NCBI GenBank assembly: GCA_944989445.1
Contig: CALYLW010000124.1
Coordinates: forward strand, 861,001 to 925,000
Direction: 5' to 3'
Source of the DNA: Ampullaceana balthica
Lineage: Eukaryota; Mollusca; Gastropoda; Lymnaeidae
DNA: 64,000 bases
Shown here: positions 44,801-53,300 of the stretch, piece by piece
Layout of the letters: each line of letters opens with the position of its first letter
Position numbering within the stretch: the stretch's first letter is position 1
Made by a program: the position numbers and the translations under genes
The notes under the pieces: model-generated
What the model was told of the DNA's origin: nothing
Seen by the model: only the letters and a program-made list of their open reading frames with translations
The model's database searches: none

Positions 44801-47800
44801 TTTTGATTTTTAAAAATTCACTAAAAATGAATAAAAAACTAATAAAAGGGAAACTGGGCATGATGTAATTATGGAAATAAAAAACATTTCTTGAAAAATT
44901 GCTCATGAAATGAATATTTTTTTTAAAAATACGTACATCTGAAAAAAACAGCAACACAATTTCAATACTTAAATCAAGTCTATTAATTAATAAAACTGAG
45001 TTTTATCAAAATCACAATGTTAATTACAAGTCTCTTGGAACAACCGGAAGTTGGTTCACTCTCCTAACGTATAGTTGTTGAAGTTGAAGGGCTTAATTGC
45101 AGTAATAAAGTTTTAACTATGAAGCGTTTCCTCACGCAATCCACTCAACCGAAAATACCGTGTAAAAAAGTTGAAAACGTCGTCTCATCTGATGTTATTA
45201 TGGACAATGTTGATACCAGGATCTGTCTGATCGTCCAGATGATACGTTGTTAAGTGAGGCTGCTCGTGATTAAAGTGGTCGTCGTCGACAACCGCAGGTA
45301 ATATGGTTTAGCAGTCATCCATGGCTGCGCATATCACGTCAACGGAAAGTTCTGCTTTGCAGCTGGTGTCGTGAAATGGGCAACAAGCGTCTTGTTGGAG
45401 CATGTAAAGTGGAGTCCGTATTCGTTGACAAGACACGCTGTGTCTTCTTCTCACAGAGCAGCGGCCGAATACGTGAGTAATAGAAACAAACCGTCTGTTG
45501 CCACGCAGCTAAGTTGTCTCTGGCTAAAGAACAGCAAGACAATCGGAATAGGTTGGTCATTCAGCTTAACAGTCTAATGTTCCTCATGCGACAAGGGCTG
45601 GTGATTCATTGTGGTAAAGATGAGAAAAACGACAATCTGCATCAATTAATTCAGATGATGACTAGCAGTATCAGTGGTAGTGGTGATGCATCAAGATCAA
45701 TTGGCCTACAAACAGGCATTCACTTAAGCCACGAAATTGTCAACAAACAATGCAATATCATCGGGAAAACACTGTTATGGTTGGTCATTGAGCGGTTTAA
45801 TGCCAACAAAGCCATCAGCCAATTTGCCATATTGGCAGACGAGACAAGGGATGTTTCAGGAGTGGAACAACGCTCAGTCTGTATTAGATGGACCAACAAG
45901 GGGTTAGCAGCCCAAGAAGATTTTTTAGGACTGTACAGTCTAAAGGATCTCGGCCAGGGAGCGGAAATACTGTCGTCATGCCTGACGTAATGACACGATG
46001 CCAGCTGTCCTTTAGTGAACTGCACGGTCAAGGTTACGACGGAGCGAGTGCAATGTCAGTAGCGATGTCTGGAGTAGCTCAGCGGATGAAGGAGCGGTCA
46101 CCAAATGCTCATTTGATTCACTGTCTGGCTCACTGTCTCAATTTCACAGTAGCAGAATCTGGAAAGTCAGTACCATTTTTGAGCGGCACATTAGAGTTTG
46201 TTCAGCATGTAGTGACATTCACCCGCAATTCGGGTAAACGCACAGACATAATGAGAGATGTGCAAACTCAGTTTGAATACAAAGAGAATGAGGAGCGTCA
46301 CGTCACGGCTCCAATGACTAACCTTCGACCACAGTGCCCTACTAGGTGGACCGTACGAGCGTCAGCAATCAATAGCGTATTCTGCAACAGTGAGCACCTT
46401 ATGGAGATGCTTGAGCGTTTAGTAGCTGATCGAAAAACTACTTCTGACGCAGCCTACACAGCACGTGGTTTGTTGAATTCCATGCATTCAGCGGAGACAT
46501 ACTTCAAATGTTCAGTGGCTCATCGTCTGTTCGCATTAACTGACTTGTTTGCTACCGCCATTCAAAGTCCTACTTTGACAATTTCTGAAGTGATGCGCTG
46601 TAAGCGTCATGTGTTGAGCGAACTAACAGTGTTAAGGGATCAGTTCGAAGTAATGTTTGATGCCGCTGTGATTGAAGCAAAGAGGATGGATCTGGAAGAC
46701 ATGAAGTTGCCTCGTTGACGGGCTGTTCCAGGCAGTGAGAGCACTTGAACGCTTTTATATCTGGCGTCTTGACAACCAATCTTTGAAACCAGCCAGTACG
46801 CTAGAACAGCTGCTCCGATCAGCTACGGTGGGCCCACAGATAGACGAAGACCTGCTAGATGAAGTAGTTTGTTTACACCCACATCTTAATCGCATCAATC
46901 TAAAGAGTGAACTTGCTCTGCTGTCACACAACATCGTAGATAACATTCCGGCAATTATCGCCTGGTTCAACGATGCCGATGTGAGACGAGACACTCATAA
47001 GACCGTGTATGCAGCGGTGGCAACACTGGTCATGCCCAGCACCACTTCGTCATGTGAGCGAGCATTCTCCGGGTTGCGACGGTTGAAGACTTACTTGCGA
47101 TCGACAGTGGGGAAAGAGATACTTAATTCCATTATGATGGCTAACGTGTACCTTGACCTGATAGATAGTATCAACTTTGTATCAGTGGCAAATGAGTTCA
47201 TCGGTCTAAATGACTCACATAGAAAATTTTATGGACATTTCTCGTAACTTTTGACTATCTTATTTTGAGTTAATCTTAGACTTTTTCAAATTTTATATAA
47301 TATGAATCATATCATATCATATGCTTTTTCATTACCATTTTGTACAAATTTATTGAAATTTACTCACTACACTGTCGCCCATTTGGAAGTTAGACATTGG
47401 TCTGGAAAAAATAAAAAGGGAAGGTTACAGAGATAGGAAGAGACCCAGGGTTCAAGGCCCTATTTATTTATTGAATTAAAAAAATTGTGTTACCAACTTG
47501 GCCCACCCAATATTTTGCTCATGGCGCCCCATGCAGGCAACCCATTCCATGTCCAGATTCCTGACGGGCAGAACAAGAATTTATGTTTGTTCTTGCATAG
47601 GGAATAAGAAAAGTGTTTTATCCCTTTGTCTATCTTAGGGTTGTATTAGATTATTTTTGTGTTGTATTTCCAAGTACAATGTATTTAGTCAAGTCTAGTG
47701 TCAGTCTAGTAGGTTTTTTTTTGCGGCCTTTACCCGTGGCTGCATTATTATTACTTTTCTCATGTGTATGGCTTTCCTTTGATTTGTTTCATTGTCCTTC

Positions 47801-49549
47801 ATGTCTTGTTCCTCTTAGTATCGGGCAGTCTTAACCTGATTTCTTATTGTTAATGTCTATTTTGCTACATATTTATTTTCCTTTTTTCTCCGCCTTTGAT
47901 TGTTCTAGTTGTCCTTGTAAATCATTTTGGTCAGCTATTGTTAATTTCTTTGACTTTTGCAATCCATAGTTTTCTTATTCTCTCCTTATATTAAGTTATA
48001 TTTAGCCTTTACAATGAGGTGGTCAACTGCATCTGCGACTATATAGCTACTTCTGTTAGTATGTCTGATTGATGCATCCTTTCAATTAGAGTATGGTCAG
48101 TTTGTTGATGTGTTATTCTGTCTGGTGAGTTACGTAAATCAGTGTATATTTTTATGTGTAAAATTGGTACTTCTGCTTGTTATCCCTTTTCCTGCAGCAA
48201 ATGCTTTGAGTGTAATGCTATTGTCTTTTGATATTTTCTTGAAACTCCTTTCTTACGAATAGCTGGTTTAAAACCCCTTTCTTTTCCTATTTTTGAATTA
48301 ACAGTTCCAATTACTTTTTTAAAATCATATCAGATTGCCTCCTCATACATCTTGTCTTCAGTGGAAACATGGTAAATTTTAAAAAAATTTAGCTCTCACA
48401 CACAAAGTGATCGAGGGACACTCTAGGTTTTTCATTTTAAATTTATATTTTTCAATTACATGTATTGTCTTCTGATGCAGACATCCTCCATAACTTCCTT
48501 TTCTTTTTTTTATAATTCATTTTTATGTTTTCAAATTTTTTTTATTGAAAAAGCAAACTGAAAACAGTTTATTTGTACTGTTTCATTTTCATTTGAATCA
48601 TTTTATAAGGTAGAAGAGGCTTCCACCATCTCATAGGGTATCTGCATGTTAAAAAATCTTCATTAAAATGTGCATTTAAAGTGTGTGCTTCAAGCAATAA
48701 GAGTCACAGGTAACATAAATTATTGCTTGAAGCACCCACTTTAAATGCTCATTTTAATGAAGATTTTTTACATGCAGATACCCTATGAGATGGTGGAAGC
48801 CTCTTCTACCTTATAAAAATTAAATCTTATCTTATTTCATTAATCTTTAAATAATCAATGGTTAAAAATCATATTACTCAAAACCATGCATCTACAGGTT
48901 TGAAAAACTGGACATTACACCAAAAAGTGCCCAGAAAATTAAGCCAGTTCTAGAAAGATGGATGGCAGAAGCAGAAGAGAGATACAAAAATGGAGTGCAG
49001 AATCTCACAGACTTTATAGGCAGTGAACCTAGCAAAAAGCGTAAACGAAGAACATCTTTCACACCCCAAGCACTTGAATTATTAAACCAATATTTTGAAA
49101 GAAATACACATCCAACAGGTAATTGTGAAAAGGTATTTAATAATCATTAGCATTTTTTAGTCAGTCAGATTATGCTTGTATTATAAAACAGTACAATTTT
49201 ATTTATAGTCACTTAATTGACTATACTGTAGGAACATTCACTTATCTTTATTTTAGATCCATTGGAGTTTGATTAGTTCTGTGTATATTGCCAATATATA
49301 TACATGTACTATCATTAACATAGTATTTCCTCTGCTTCTTTTCTTAGTAGGAAAATTTACAAAGAAAGTGGCTCTAACTCTAATCATCTGACCTTTCGAG
49401 TAATATTTCATTTTTAATCCATAGGTACAGAAATGACTGATCTATCTGAAAGATTAAACTATGACAGAGAAGTGATAAGAGTTTGGTTTTGTAACAAAAG
49501 ACAAGCGCTGAAAAACACTATCAAGAAACTCAAGCAAGATGGACAATGA
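26768..49549 (+). CDS. POU6F: POU class 6 homeobox transcription factor, complete 9-exon coding sequence (493 aa)
   Basis: A sequence-specific nuclear transcription factor of the POU6F1/POU6F2 (Drosophila pdm3) class, generally neural. Exons: 26768-26866, 32182-32386, 32549-32707, 33604-33747, 39919-40049, 40314-40533, 41430-41607, 48898-49118 and 49425-49549; the phases are all consistent, giving 493 residues. Residues 34-319 are Ser/Thr/Gln/Ala-rich, like the transactivation region of the class. The POU-specific domain covers about 332-405 (FARQFKIRRLSLGLTQTQVG, QALSATEGPAYSQSAICRFE). The linker NLTDFIGSEPSKKRKRR and the homeodomain (about 426-485) follow, with recognition helix VIRVWFCNKRQALKN, including the Cys at position 50 typical of POU homeodomains. 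The stop follows KKLKQDGQ. The first ATG is chosen by homology of style only; upstream in-frame sequence is open to 26516. Intron 5 uses a GC donor. Confidence 0.96.
26975..30700 (+). other. POU6F intron 1, 5' part: mostly unique sequence
   Basis: No convincing coding exon. Around 28660-28950 is a diverged repeat with GTTGTGCAACTTTGCACAC, shared with about 57200-57360 and, in reverse, 9465-9600. The rest shows G-runs (28094-28102, 29770-29777) but no recognised element, unlike the transposon-dense introns further on. Confidence 0.45.
27196..27233 (+). CDS. Possible alternative first exon of POU6F
   Basis: ATG followed by DYQLFVNSVSE and a good donor AG|GTAAGG. It would end in phase 2, which does not fit exon 2 (phase 0 entry), so it would need another acceptor. 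Weak. Confidence 0.15.
30700..30960. repeat. 24-bp minisatellite with a head-to-head inverted end
   Basis: At least five units of TAGATCACTCTAGGGGTGTC + AACC (24 bp; CTCTA alternates with CTGTA) run from about 30761 to 30909. Degenerate units lie upstream to about 30700. From 30918 the sequence turns into the reverse complement (GTGATCTAGGTTGACACCCC), making a perfect hairpin with the last unit. Confidence 0.93.
30961..31335. other. POU6F intron 1, no feature seen
   Basis: A short open frame (31074-31310) has no recognisable similarity. I see nothing else here. Confidence 0.35.
31335..31570 (+). repeat. Repeat R, diverged copy
   Basis: AAATCCTTTATATTAACT, ACCCACTTCCTCTTATG, GAGCTGAAATTTTGCA and ATTAAATTAATGAATTTTTA follow the order of repeat R. 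A hAT-like right end (GTTTGCCGACCCCTG) sits just beyond, at about 31660-31675, without a visible left partner. Confidence 0.6.
32182..32386 (+). CDS. POU6F: POU6F coding exon 2
   Basis: Residues 34-102, DVMLSATSTQSPLAPVSSVF and on to SATEASKNDIA: Ser/Thr/Pro-rich, no fold expected. The acceptor follows TTTTTTAG; donor GTGAGTG, phase 1. Confidence 0.9.
32549..32707 (+). CDS. POU6F: POU6F coding exon 3
   Basis: Residues about 102-155, NALSSLTSHTHLLGQPQVAP and on to VPVQQILIPVST, a Gln/Pro/Ser-rich stretch like the QILIPVS segments of vertebrate POU6F proteins. Phase 1 at both ends. Confidence 0.92.
32940..33180. repeat. Interspersed repeat fragment in POU6F intron 3
   Basis: ATCATCATCTTTGGCACTAC followed by AGCCCATGTAAGGCCCTGGC resembles a repeat commonly seen in invertebrate genomes (retroposon 3' region). 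Class not identified. Confidence 0.35.
33274..33461. mobile_element. hAT MITE (188 bp), GGGGTGGGCAAAC family
   Basis: Perfect 8-bp duplication CTCTACAG (33266-33273 and 33462-33469). The ends are GAGGGGTGGGCAAACTTTTT and, reverse complemented, CAGGAGTGGGCAAACTACGG. It is non-coding and lies in POU6F intron 3. Confidence 0.9.
33604..33747 (+). CDS. POU6F: POU6F coding exon 4
   Basis: Residues about 155-203, GNGAQQFISIPVSLATGGNQ and on to NLSNLQALTQPL. The QFISIPVSLA...NLSNLQAL pattern recalls the VLTLPTANLTNIQGL stretch of vertebrate POU6F2. Phase 1 at both ends; donor GTATAAC. Confidence 0.93.
   Translation, partial: GMELNNLSVSQSPWQREGTSKFSSSLPIMVDSFWQLIYQTCKLSHSP
33835..35998. mobile_element. 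Tigger/pogo-like non-autonomous element 1 (2.16 kb)
   Basis: TIRs CAGTCGAAACCGGTTAAGTC and, reverse complemented, CAGTCGAACCCACTTAACTC are flanked by TA (33833-33834, 35999-36000), as for Tc1/mariner-superfamily elements. No transposase. The interior carries a long CAA-type microsatellite (34625-35010). Its right part is the reverse complement of the left part of the neighbouring element at 36013. Confidence 0.82.
34625..35010. repeat. (CAA)n-type imperfect microsatellite, about 390 bp
   Basis: Nearly all AAC/AGC/ACT triplets, broken once by about 45 bp of ordinary sequence near 34822-34862. Poly-Asn/Gln/Thr and poly-Leu/Val frames here are compositional artefacts. Confidence 0.95.
36219..36510. 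repeat. Tandem repeat (about 122-135 bp period, 2.3 copies) with CRE palindromes
   Basis: Units begin ATCGCCAGCTTTTGAAAATG at 36219, 36341 and 36476. Each full unit has GGTCTGCTGGTGACGTCACA, with TGACGTCA at 36281-36288 and 36424-36431. Confidence 0.85.
37413..37993. mobile_element. hAT element (581 bp), nested in Tigger-like element 2
   Basis: Perfect 8-bp duplication CCGAGGCC (37405-37412 and 37994-38001). Left end CAGGGGCGGATTAAGACTGC, right end (reverse complement) CTATGGTGGATTAAAGCTG; GGGGCCCCTGGCT is near both ends. It contains a tRNA-like segment. Confidence 0.85.
37655..37732 (-). repeat. tRNA-like segment (SINE head or tRNA pseudogene)
   Basis: On the minus strand: A box TGGCCGAACGAG and B box GGTTCGATCCC, 40-odd bases apart, within CTCTCGTGGCCGAACGAG and GGCGGGTTCGATCCCCGGG. 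Its position inside a transposon and poor stem pairing argue against a working tRNA gene. Confidence 0.6.
38027..38970. other. POU6F intron 4 sequence, no feature seen
   Basis: A+T-rich; no recognised repeat or exon. Confidence 0.4.
38973..39448. mobile_element. TA-flanked MITE 1 (476 bp), CCGTATATACTCGCATATAA family
   Basis: The ends CCATGTATACTCGCATATAA and, reverse complemented, CCGTATATACTCGCATATAA are flanked by TA (38971-38972, 39449-39450). CATATAAGCCGAC recurs inside both ends. It is non-coding; Tc1/mariner-like by its target site. Confidence 0.82.
39919..40049 (+). CDS. POU6F: POU6F coding exon 5 (GC splice donor)
   Basis: Residues about 203-246, GSNLSSRDSHSISQSSQALA and on to GGQLLAVSPQ. 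The donor reads CAG|GCAAGG, a consensus-quality GC donor; there is no GT near that would keep frame. Reading on into the intron meets a stop after 13 codons. Confidence 0.88.
40314..40533 (+). CDS. POU6F: POU6F coding exon 6
   Basis: Residues 247-320, MLASLPMSTSQSSNAANVAS and on to STNGLPPNVSQLLP, with an Ala/Gln-rich core (NHAAAATAQQVLQ). Phase 0 entry, phase 1 exit, donor GTAAGTA. Confidence 0.93.
40584..41195 (-). mobile_element. BED-finger hAT deletion derivative, copy 2 (612 bp)
   Basis: Perfect 8-bp duplication ATTTTAAT (40576-40583 and 41196-41203). TIRs are TAGGGCCGTTATCGATTAAT and, reverse complemented, TAGGGCTGCGGAAATTAACG. The minus strand 40723-40962 starts MADSISAVKFKHITRKLSKN and continues through the same BED finger (CVHCRKQFSFKGSNTSLTYH) as copy 1. 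The catalytic region is deleted. In POU6F intron 6. Confidence 0.93.
41430..41607 (+). CDS. POU6F: POU6F coding exon 7 (POU-specific domain, first part)
   Basis: Residues 320-379: HTVGNSTESTTV, then the POU-specific domain DGINLDEIKEFARQFKIRRL, SLGLTQTQVGQALSATEGPA and YSQSAIC. The Q-x-x-V-G-x-A-L and S-Q-S-x-I-C-R DNA-contact helices are intact. Donor CAG|GTAAGG splits the Arg codon after Cys. Confidence 0.98.
41978..42552. mobile_element. TA-flanked MITE 2 (575 bp), CCGTATATACTCG family
   Basis: The ends CCGTATATACTCGTTCTATA and, reverse complemented, CCGTATATACTTGTTCTAAA are flanked by TA (41976-41977, 42553-42554). AAGCCGACCCCCCCA motifs recur at both ends. Related to 38973-39448. In POU6F intron 7. 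Confidence 0.82.
42935..43360 (+). repeat. Repeat R, full-length solitary copy
   Basis: From AAATCCCTTATATTAACTTC to TATATAAGGGATTTATAG. It carries all landmarks of the family: CTCTCTCTGTCTGTC, GACCCACTTCCCGTGA, GAGCTGAAATTTGGCA, ATCGAACGTACCGTAATTAA. The shortest complete copy, so the best for defining the ends. Confidence 0.75.
43477..43807. mobile_element. hAT MITE (331 bp), CAGGGGTTGGGAAAC family
   Basis: The ends CAGGGGTTGGGAAACCATGG and, reverse complemented, CAGGGGTCGGGAAACTTTTT have imperfect flanking 8-mers (GTCTTTAT, GACTATAT). Subterminal GGCTCGGGAGCC-type repeats match a common hAT group. Confidence 0.75.
44105..47533 (+). mobile_element. hAT transposon, 3.43 kb, near full length, inactivated transposase
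   Basis: Perfect 8-bp duplication CAGGCAAC (44097-44104 and 47534-47541). The ends are CATGGGGGGCGCAACAAGG and, reverse complemented, CATGGGGCGCCATGAGC, with subterminal GGTGGGC/GGCCCACC motifs on both sides. It lies in POU6F intron 7 in the same orientation as the gene and interrupts a LINE fragment, so it postdates that LINE. Confidence 0.93.
45119..47247 (+). pseudogene. hAT-like transposase (ZMYM1-like/TTF-finger type), frameshifted
   Basis: Starts MKRFLTQSTQPKIPCKKVEN at 45119, then falls into several frames. A zinc-finger region is traceable (HPWLRIS...CSWCREMGNKRLVGACK, then in another frame SLTRHAVSSSHRAAAEYVSN). The catalytic part follows: 45514-45990 (NKAISQFAILADETRDVSGV, with the Asp of the first catalytic motif) and, after a frameshift near 45975, 45888-46718 (LSFSELHGQGYDGASAMS, LIHCLAHCLNFTVAESGK). 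After a stop and shift near 46716, 46735-47247 ends in the dimerisation region (TTSSCERAFSGLRRLKTYLR, MMANVYLDL). At least three or four frame changes make it a pseudogene. Family placement is by the YDGASAMS, HCxAHxLN and CERxFS motifs. Confidence 0.92.
47681..48600. other. POU6F intron 7 sequence, no feature seen
   Basis: T-rich; short frames here look random. The first part may be more of the decayed LINE. Confidence 0.35.
48601..48818. repeat. Near-perfect long hairpin (99-nt arms, 21-nt loop) in POU6F intron 7
   Basis: Left arm 48601-48699 and right arm 48721-48818 are reverse complements with about three differences in 99. The loop is 48700-48720. It lies 79 bp upstream of exon 8. It looks like a young foldback MITE, or a source of intronic double-stranded RNA; no coding content. 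Confidence 0.95.
48898..49118 (+). CDS. POU6F: POU6F coding exon 8 (POU-specific end, linker, homeodomain start)
   Basis: Residues 379-453: FEKLDITPKSAQKIKPVLER completes the POU-specific domain, then WMAEAEERYKNGVQNLTDFI, the class VI linker GSEPSKKRKRR, and the first two homeodomain helices (TSFTPQALELLNQYFERNTH). Exit phase 1. Confidence 0.98.
49425..49549 (+). CDS. POU6F: POU6F coding exon 9 (homeodomain recognition helix, stop)
   Basis: Residues 453-493: TEMTDLSERLNYDREVIRVW, FCNKRQALKNTIKKLKQDGQ, then TGA. W473, F474, C475 and N476 are the invariant WFCN of POU homeodomains. Confidence 0.98.
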
Positions 49550-50349
49550 CAATTACTGAACACTTGAGGGGGTGGGAAAGCCTGGATCACAGTGCAATCT
49601 TTTTATATTTTGTTTTTCTTAAATGTTAAACCTATGTTCAGATAGCAACATGATTCTCCGAAATATTACCTTGAAATCCTATGAGGAATTTTGAAATTTA
49701 AAGTTATCAGCTGGTTATAGGTAGGAATCTTAATAATACTGGATGTAGGTGTATTCATAAAATTGTACAATTATTGGGAAAAAATTGTATAATCAGGATG
49801 AGGAATTTGTTAAAAGTTATTATTTTATCATGAAATGTTTCAATTTTTTAAAAATGTTTTCAGCTTTAGGCTAAGGCAAAGGTGGGCAATTGTTTTGGTT
49901 CAGGGGCCACTTGTGTGGTTGCAGAATTTATTTGAGGGCCGCTTCGTTTAAAATTATTGTAATGGCATCATAAAAATAAGTGGTAGTTTTATTAAATTTA
50001 TTTATTGTGCTTAAGTCATATTCTCTAAATTTCTAGCTGCTAGCACATTTAATTATAGAATCAGTTTAATGAGACAAGTGCACCCTATCATACTTCAAAG
50101 AGGATTTTTTGAATGTCTTTGTGGGCTACAAAAAACTTTTTGTCCACCCCTGGGCTTATGATGATGCTATTGAAATTGAAGGCTCTTACTTTTTTTGTTA
50201 GTGTAATTTTATTTTGGAATGATAGCCTTTTTAACTATAACATATAATGATCTTATACCAAAAGTTTACTGCATCAATGTCTGTGCTTTAATTTTTATTG
50301 TGTTCTGTTGCACTGACTTTTTGTTCTCAGGGTAACTGCTTCAAATAAA
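49550..50349 (+). other. Probable POU6F 3' UTR (interrupted by a MITE)
   Basis: Non-coding sequence after the POU6F stop. An AATAAA lies at 50344-50349 and others follow soon after. The true poly(A) site is not determined. Confidence 0.4.
49877..50152. mobile_element. hAT MITE (276 bp), GGGGTGGGCAA family
   Basis: The ends CAAAGGTGGGCAATTG and, reverse complemented, CAGGGGTGGACAAAAAG have imperfect flanking 8-mers (GGCTAAGG, GGCTTATG). GGGGCCACTTG and GAGGGCCGC inside recall the 33274-33461 element. Confidence 0.7.
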
Positions 50350-53300
50350 AGAAGTGCACCAGCAAAAGTAATTTTTATGCTATTGCAAAAAAGTTTTACA
50401 AGAAAAAATGTATTTATATTTTCTTTCTTTTTGTTTTTAAAAATAAAAAGTTGGTCTGTCACTTATTACTGGTTAGTTATTACAAGTGTTCTGTTTTATC
50501 TAAGAGAATTACATAGCTATTTAAATATTTAGTAAAACTATACCATTAATGAGGATTAATTTAAACAGCGAAATGAAAATTTTCTTTATGTAGTGATATT
50601 ATGATTTTGTTTTAAACCAGCAATTAAAGGTCAGTTTATCAATTTATTTAGACATTAATTATTAAGTTTTATTTGAAAGCTATTTTTAATAGCAATGATT
50701 TCTATTCCATAATTACATTTTACATACATCATTCTCTAACCTCTCTAATAAGATGAATCTACTCTTTGCTTTTGATTAGATACTGCCTTTTTGTACACAC
50801 TTATAGCTTATCTTTCTAAACTTATTTCTCATAATGTCTTCCATGATAAACAGGGAGCCGAAAATATAAATGAACATTATTTGTATTAACATTTAGATTT
50901 ATTTTTTTTAAGCTTTACTTTTAAAAAACTGCAGTTTTCTTTTTGAGCAATGTACTGGTCTAGTTTCCCGGTTCCACTAACTTTTGAAATTTTAGGCAAA
51001 AAGTTACATTTATATTGTGTTAAACTAGAGTAATTTAATTCAAATTTAAATTCTGGATCATTACAGGCTACAACTTTTCTCTTTAAAAGTCGCAGAAGAC
51101 CACACAACTTGATATGCTATACTCGATGCATCACTCAAAAAATGTATGGTTAGACTTCAGTTGAATTTTTACCATTCCAAGGAAAATAAATTTATTTTAT
51201 TGATAATTAAGAAGTTAACTACAGTTGACAGGAATCTTTATGCATAGTCCAAAACAATCAACATTCAGAAAACTATTGTTTTACCCCCAAATTATTTTAT
51301 TTTTTCCTTTAAAAAAAGAGAGGTTCATATGAACTTCGCATTGAGTCAAATGAGATTGACATATAGAACTTTAAATTATAAACATTTTTAATAATAAGAA
51401 TTATATTATATATATACTTTTTTTTTAAAAAGCAATACATCTCTTTTCTTGTGATCTGTCAGATTTTTGTTTGAAATAATCTAACCTTATTTTAGATTGT
51501 GTAAGATGTGACATTTTTTCTCCAGAATATTGGTGTTAGTCTGTAATTACAAAATCAATGTTTATCTACATAGTTTGCTTGGTCAATTAATTTAATTATA
51601 GTTTATAAGGAAATTAGAACTTAACTACCAGTTATAGCTAATTTTAATTTAGAAAATTTATTTTTGTCAACATGAGTCCCTTTAATTCTGCTCAAATTAA
51701 ACTGCTGTTAGAAAATAAATTAATGACAACTTCATTTCATCATGCTTTTAAACATTAAGAAAATTTTAAAAATATCAGTAAAATGAATACAAATATTCAC
51801 TAAATAATTTAGAGAACTATTTGGATTTAGCTATCATTGTATAATTTTCTTATATTTCATATTGTTTTCTAGAAAATGTAACATCTATTAAGATGAATAT
51901 CTCAAATGTAAATAATTTTTATGTAAATATTGATTCATGTAAATAAGACAGTATGCATTTGAAATTTGTTTATGATGTACTATTACAGTACATTGAGAAA
52001 GTACTGTATCTGATGATCTTGTGTTTCTGCTAAAGTGATATTTTATTGGCACTTTGAAATTTTGTGGGGGGTTTTTTAACTTCAAATTAATATGTAAGCG
52101 TTAAAGTTTTACTATTCAGCAACACAGTTTGTCCATGCAAAATACTGAACAAGGGATATATAATATTATTGCGTTGTATTTTTTTCTGATTTACTGTCAC
52201 AAATATACCTACATTAACAAACTAGCAATATTTTTAGTTTAAAAGAATACCAATCATTTTCCCCAGCCAGTGGTTAGGTGTGAGATTCTTTATTTTTATT
52301 TACTTATTCATCAATAAATTAAACAAATTAGAATACAGGTTTATTTTCTTTACTTTTACAGTTTGTTTTTGATAATCAAGTAATGGAACAAATTTTAGGT
52401 CTATTAACAAACTTATTTATTAAAAATATATACAGTACATAAATTTATTTTAAATACCAGGCTTACGCATTTAAATGCAGGGATATTTAAATGTGTGTAA
52501 ATTAATTTGTGGTTGTGAGAAAATGTATTGGTTTATTCATGTTTTATACTTTACTTTTCAATCCATACTTATTACTTGTCAGTTGTATGACAAGACCTTA
52601 AAAGATTTCTTGAGATCAGTGAAATTCATTTTGTGAAAAAATTGAGTTATAATGCTGATTTATTAAAAGTCTCATTCTTATTTTTTATTTTTATGTCACA
52701 ATTATTTTTGTTCTAAATAATGTTTAGGGCAACACTTCAAAAGCACAACTCTAAATACAGACAAATTATGAGACATACCTGTAATAATCATTGATTGTTA
52801 TAGATAGTGATAGATACTGATAGGTTCCATGAGATGTTATTATAGCTTATAAGTACCTTTTGACCACTTGGTCAAAATACATGTACAAAATCTTTTCAGA
52901 TTTTTTTTTACACACATCAAAATTTAAGAAAAAAATATTGAAATTTATTTCACCTTGGTATTTGTATATATTTCCACTGAAACAAAAATATGAGGATTTA
53001 TTTTCTCACACTGAGCACTTAGGTACTGGTTGACAAATTGTAGCTTTATCAAATAATTATTTTGTGGTTAACAATAGGGACCAATGATATGTTATAAAAA
53101 AAATTTAATCCCGACTTTCTCATTATTGCTCTTCATACAGTTTAGGCCAATAGAGTGGACTTGGATTCAAAATTATAATAAAATGCATTTTTAATGTTTT
53201 CCTTTATCAGAAATTGTGAAACTTAATGTAAAGCCTACTTATGTGATATTTAACCTTTTTTTTTAAATTTATATATCTTTTTATGTTTTACGACTGCTTA

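Larger units (their letters stand above)
43978..47680 (-). pseudogene. LINE 3' fragment (minus strand) split by a hAT insertion
   Basis: Joining 47542-47680 to 43978-44096 on the minus strand gives the same sequence as the LINE tail at 60380-60715: TTATTCC(C/G)TATGCAAGAAC, GGAATGGGTTGCCTG, AGGAAAACCA and CTCTAATAAAAATGCA, then GGAGCGTCTG and (GATAA)n. The frame is decayed. The hAT element 44105-47533 sits between the halves. Confidence 0.88.

Noticed and set aside
45720..46031. Minus-strand frames across the hAT transposase
   Set aside because: Antisense shadows of the plus-strand transposase pseudogene.
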